DNA of 6,693 nucleotides. Source: an uncultured Porphyromonas sp. Lineage in GTDB: Bacteria > Bacteroidota > Bacteroidia > Bacteroidales > Porphyromonadaceae. The position numbers were made by a program, and so were the translations under genes. Shown here piece by piece: positions 5,646 through 6,693 of the stretch. Where the stretch lies: positions 1 to 6,693 of the forward strand of contig CAMPUN010000062.1 of the NCBI GenBank assembly GCA_946997275.1, written 5' to 3'. Each line of letters starts with the position of its first letter. The stretch's first letter is position 1. Below the pieces are notes generated by a model. That model ran no database searches. It saw only the letters and a list, made by a program, of their open reading frames with translations, and was not told where the DNA came from.

Positions 5646-5686
5646 AAAAAAGAGGCGACTCTGCTCCAAAGAGCAGGGTCGCCTCT
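5646..5686 (-). terminator. Intrinsic terminator of the GLUG-repeat gene
   Basis: AGAGGCGACTCTGCTC (5651-5666) and GAGCAGGGTCGCCTCT (5671-5686) form a 16-position stem with one mismatch on the minus strand and a 4-base loop. Read on the minus strand the stem is followed by TTTTTT (complement of 5646-5651), the typical U-tract. It lies 33 bases after the stop codon at 5720. On the plus strand there is no T-run. Confidence 0.92.
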
Positions 5687-5719
5687 CAGTAAATATGTGA
5701 GACCAAGTCTCAGATCGAA

Positions 5720-6693
5720 CTAGTTCTCTATGGTTGGAGTACCTTTTCTAGATGACCCGTAGAGAGGATCTGTAGGAGCATAGTCCGAATTCGTTGTCCC
5801 GTCATACTTGAGGAATTCGACATTGTCGACTTTACACTTTTCGAACTTCACTCCGGTAGCATCAGCGATGTCTCCAACAAGTCCTGCAATGTTTGTTGTC
5901 TCCGAGCCATTGACACGTAGGCTGACGTAGTTAGCTGTACATTCGGTTAGTGTATGATTCCTGTGTAGAGATCCAACCATACCTCCGATTTGGGAGCCCT
6001 TTGCCTGAATTGTGATATTTGTCACACTACACTTCTTGAATACGAAAGGCTTCTCGGGATTCGTATATCCGACGAGTCCTCCCACATTCTGGGTCTTGAG
6101 GAAGCTGTTAGCCCCCTTAATGAAAACGTTTTTAGCATGTACGTTCTCTAGATTTCCGCAGAAGTATCCAATACATCCGGCAAAGTAAGCCGATTCCTTA
6201 TGAGTCTTTCCGGGTTCTACCGTTACGCCTTCGAGACCATTGATCGTGATGTTTTCGAAGGTTAGATTCTTGATATCTCCATACCATACCCCAAAGACAC
6301 CAGTTTGTTGCTCTCTCGAGAAGAAACCACTGCTCTTGTAGAGGAATTTCTGAACACTGAAGTTACGTAGGGCATGGCCGTTCCCGTCGAATGTTCCGCA
6401 GGGACCACCAAAAGCTCCGTCGCGAGGCCCGATGGGGTACCAGTCAATACCATTCATGTCAATGTCCGACTCGAGCTTGAAGACTTTATTAGCACCTAGC
6501 TCCTTAGGGTTATCAGCGACCCACATCAGCTCTTCACGATTGGTGATGTGATAGGTCTTGATTGTTTTACCACCCACCTCACTGGTGGTAATTTCGGGCT
6601 TCCTGGGAGTTACTCCTTGAGGAGCAAACCAAGAGTAATGATTGTTGTACTCCTCAACAAAGTTTTCTTCAATAACCACCTTGATACTACTTG
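5720..6693 (-). CDS. GLUG-repeat protein, probably surface or fimbria-related (5' end outside window)
   Basis: The visible 323 residues are the C-terminal part; the frame is open to the right edge, and the GTG at 6679 is within the frame and not a supported start. Residues (from the first full codon) ITNREELMWVAD and FKLESDIDMNG...WYPIG, followed by GTFDGNGHALRNFSV, form the usual lead-in of Bacteroidota GLUG proteins. Then come repeats with the GLUG core: GVFGV (about 131), AGCIGYF (171), GGLVGYT (204), GGMVGSL (236) and AGLVGDI (269), the last four spaced 33, 32 and 33 residues, each followed by a cysteine- or asparagine-rich strand such as KKCSVTNITI. The period fits a beta-solenoid. The N-terminal part, out of view, may carry a signal peptide and a fimbrillin-like domain, by analogy with relatives. 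No enzyme motif is seen. The stop TAG at 5722-5720 is followed by a strong terminator. Lower G+C than the left-hand genes hints at an accessory or acquired locus. Confidence 0.8.
   Translation of the reverse strand, partial: SSIKVVIEENFVEEYNNHYSWFAPQGVTPRKPEITTSEVGGKTIKTYHITNREELMWVADNPKELGANKVFKLESDIDMNGIDWYPIGPRDGAFGGPCGTFDGNGHALRNFSVQKFLYKSSGFFSREQQTGVFGVWYGDIKNLTFENITINGLEGVTVEPGKTHKESAYFAGCIGYFCGNLENVHAKNVFIKGANSFLKTQNVGGLVGYTNPEKPFVFKKCSVTNITIQAKGSQIGGMVGSLHRNHTLTECTANYVSLRVNGSETTNIAGLVGDIADATGVKFEKCKVDNVEFLKYDGTTNSDYAPTDPLYGSSRKGTPTIEN

Overview
The window looks like a chromosomal segment from a member of the Bacteroidota, most likely a Porphyromonas-like Bacteroidales species. The reasons are two promoters of the Bacteroidota type (xTTG, 19-bp spacer, TACCTTTG), mostly poor Shine-Dalgarno sequences in front of well-supported starts, a Bacteroidales-style lipoprotein L,D-transpeptidase, and a GLUG-repeat surface protein. 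The genus is an inference; I could not run a database search.

Positions 1-4138 hold a tight plus-strand gene cluster with gaps of 18, 18, 13 and 13 bases: the 3' part of tyrS (tyrosyl-tRNA synthetase), a family 2 glycosyltransferase, udk (uridine kinase), a TRIC/UPF0126 (YicG-type) membrane protein, and a lipoprotein with a YkuD L,D-transpeptidase domain. No convincing terminator or promoter separates them, so they are probably co-transcribed. The mix is translation, glycan assembly, pyrimidine salvage, membrane transport and cell wall, rather than one pathway.

Positions 4139-4937 hold two short plus-strand units, each with its own near-identical promoter. The first is rpsO (ribosomal protein S15), with a roughly 90-nt structured leader that could be an S15 autoregulatory site and that ends in an 8-codon upstream reading frame. 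The second is tRNA-Gly(GCC), preceded by a roughly 110-nt leader that folds by eye into three tetraloop hairpins enclosed by an 8-bp perfect stem, and followed by a strong intrinsic terminator. That leader is the best candidate here for an undescribed RNA element: promoter, structured RNA, tRNA and terminator form one unit.

Positions 4938-5719 contain no convincing gene. They carry a 21-bp tandem repeat, diverged 32-34 bp direct repeats around it, and several inverted repeats. The right end, 5720-6693, is the 3' part of a minus-strand gene for a GLUG-repeat, probably surface-exposed or fimbria-related protein. It ends at a clear minus-strand terminator and runs off the window. Hand counts on a few lines show this gene to be clearly lower in G+C than the left-hand cluster, which suggests an accessory locus beside a conserved core block.
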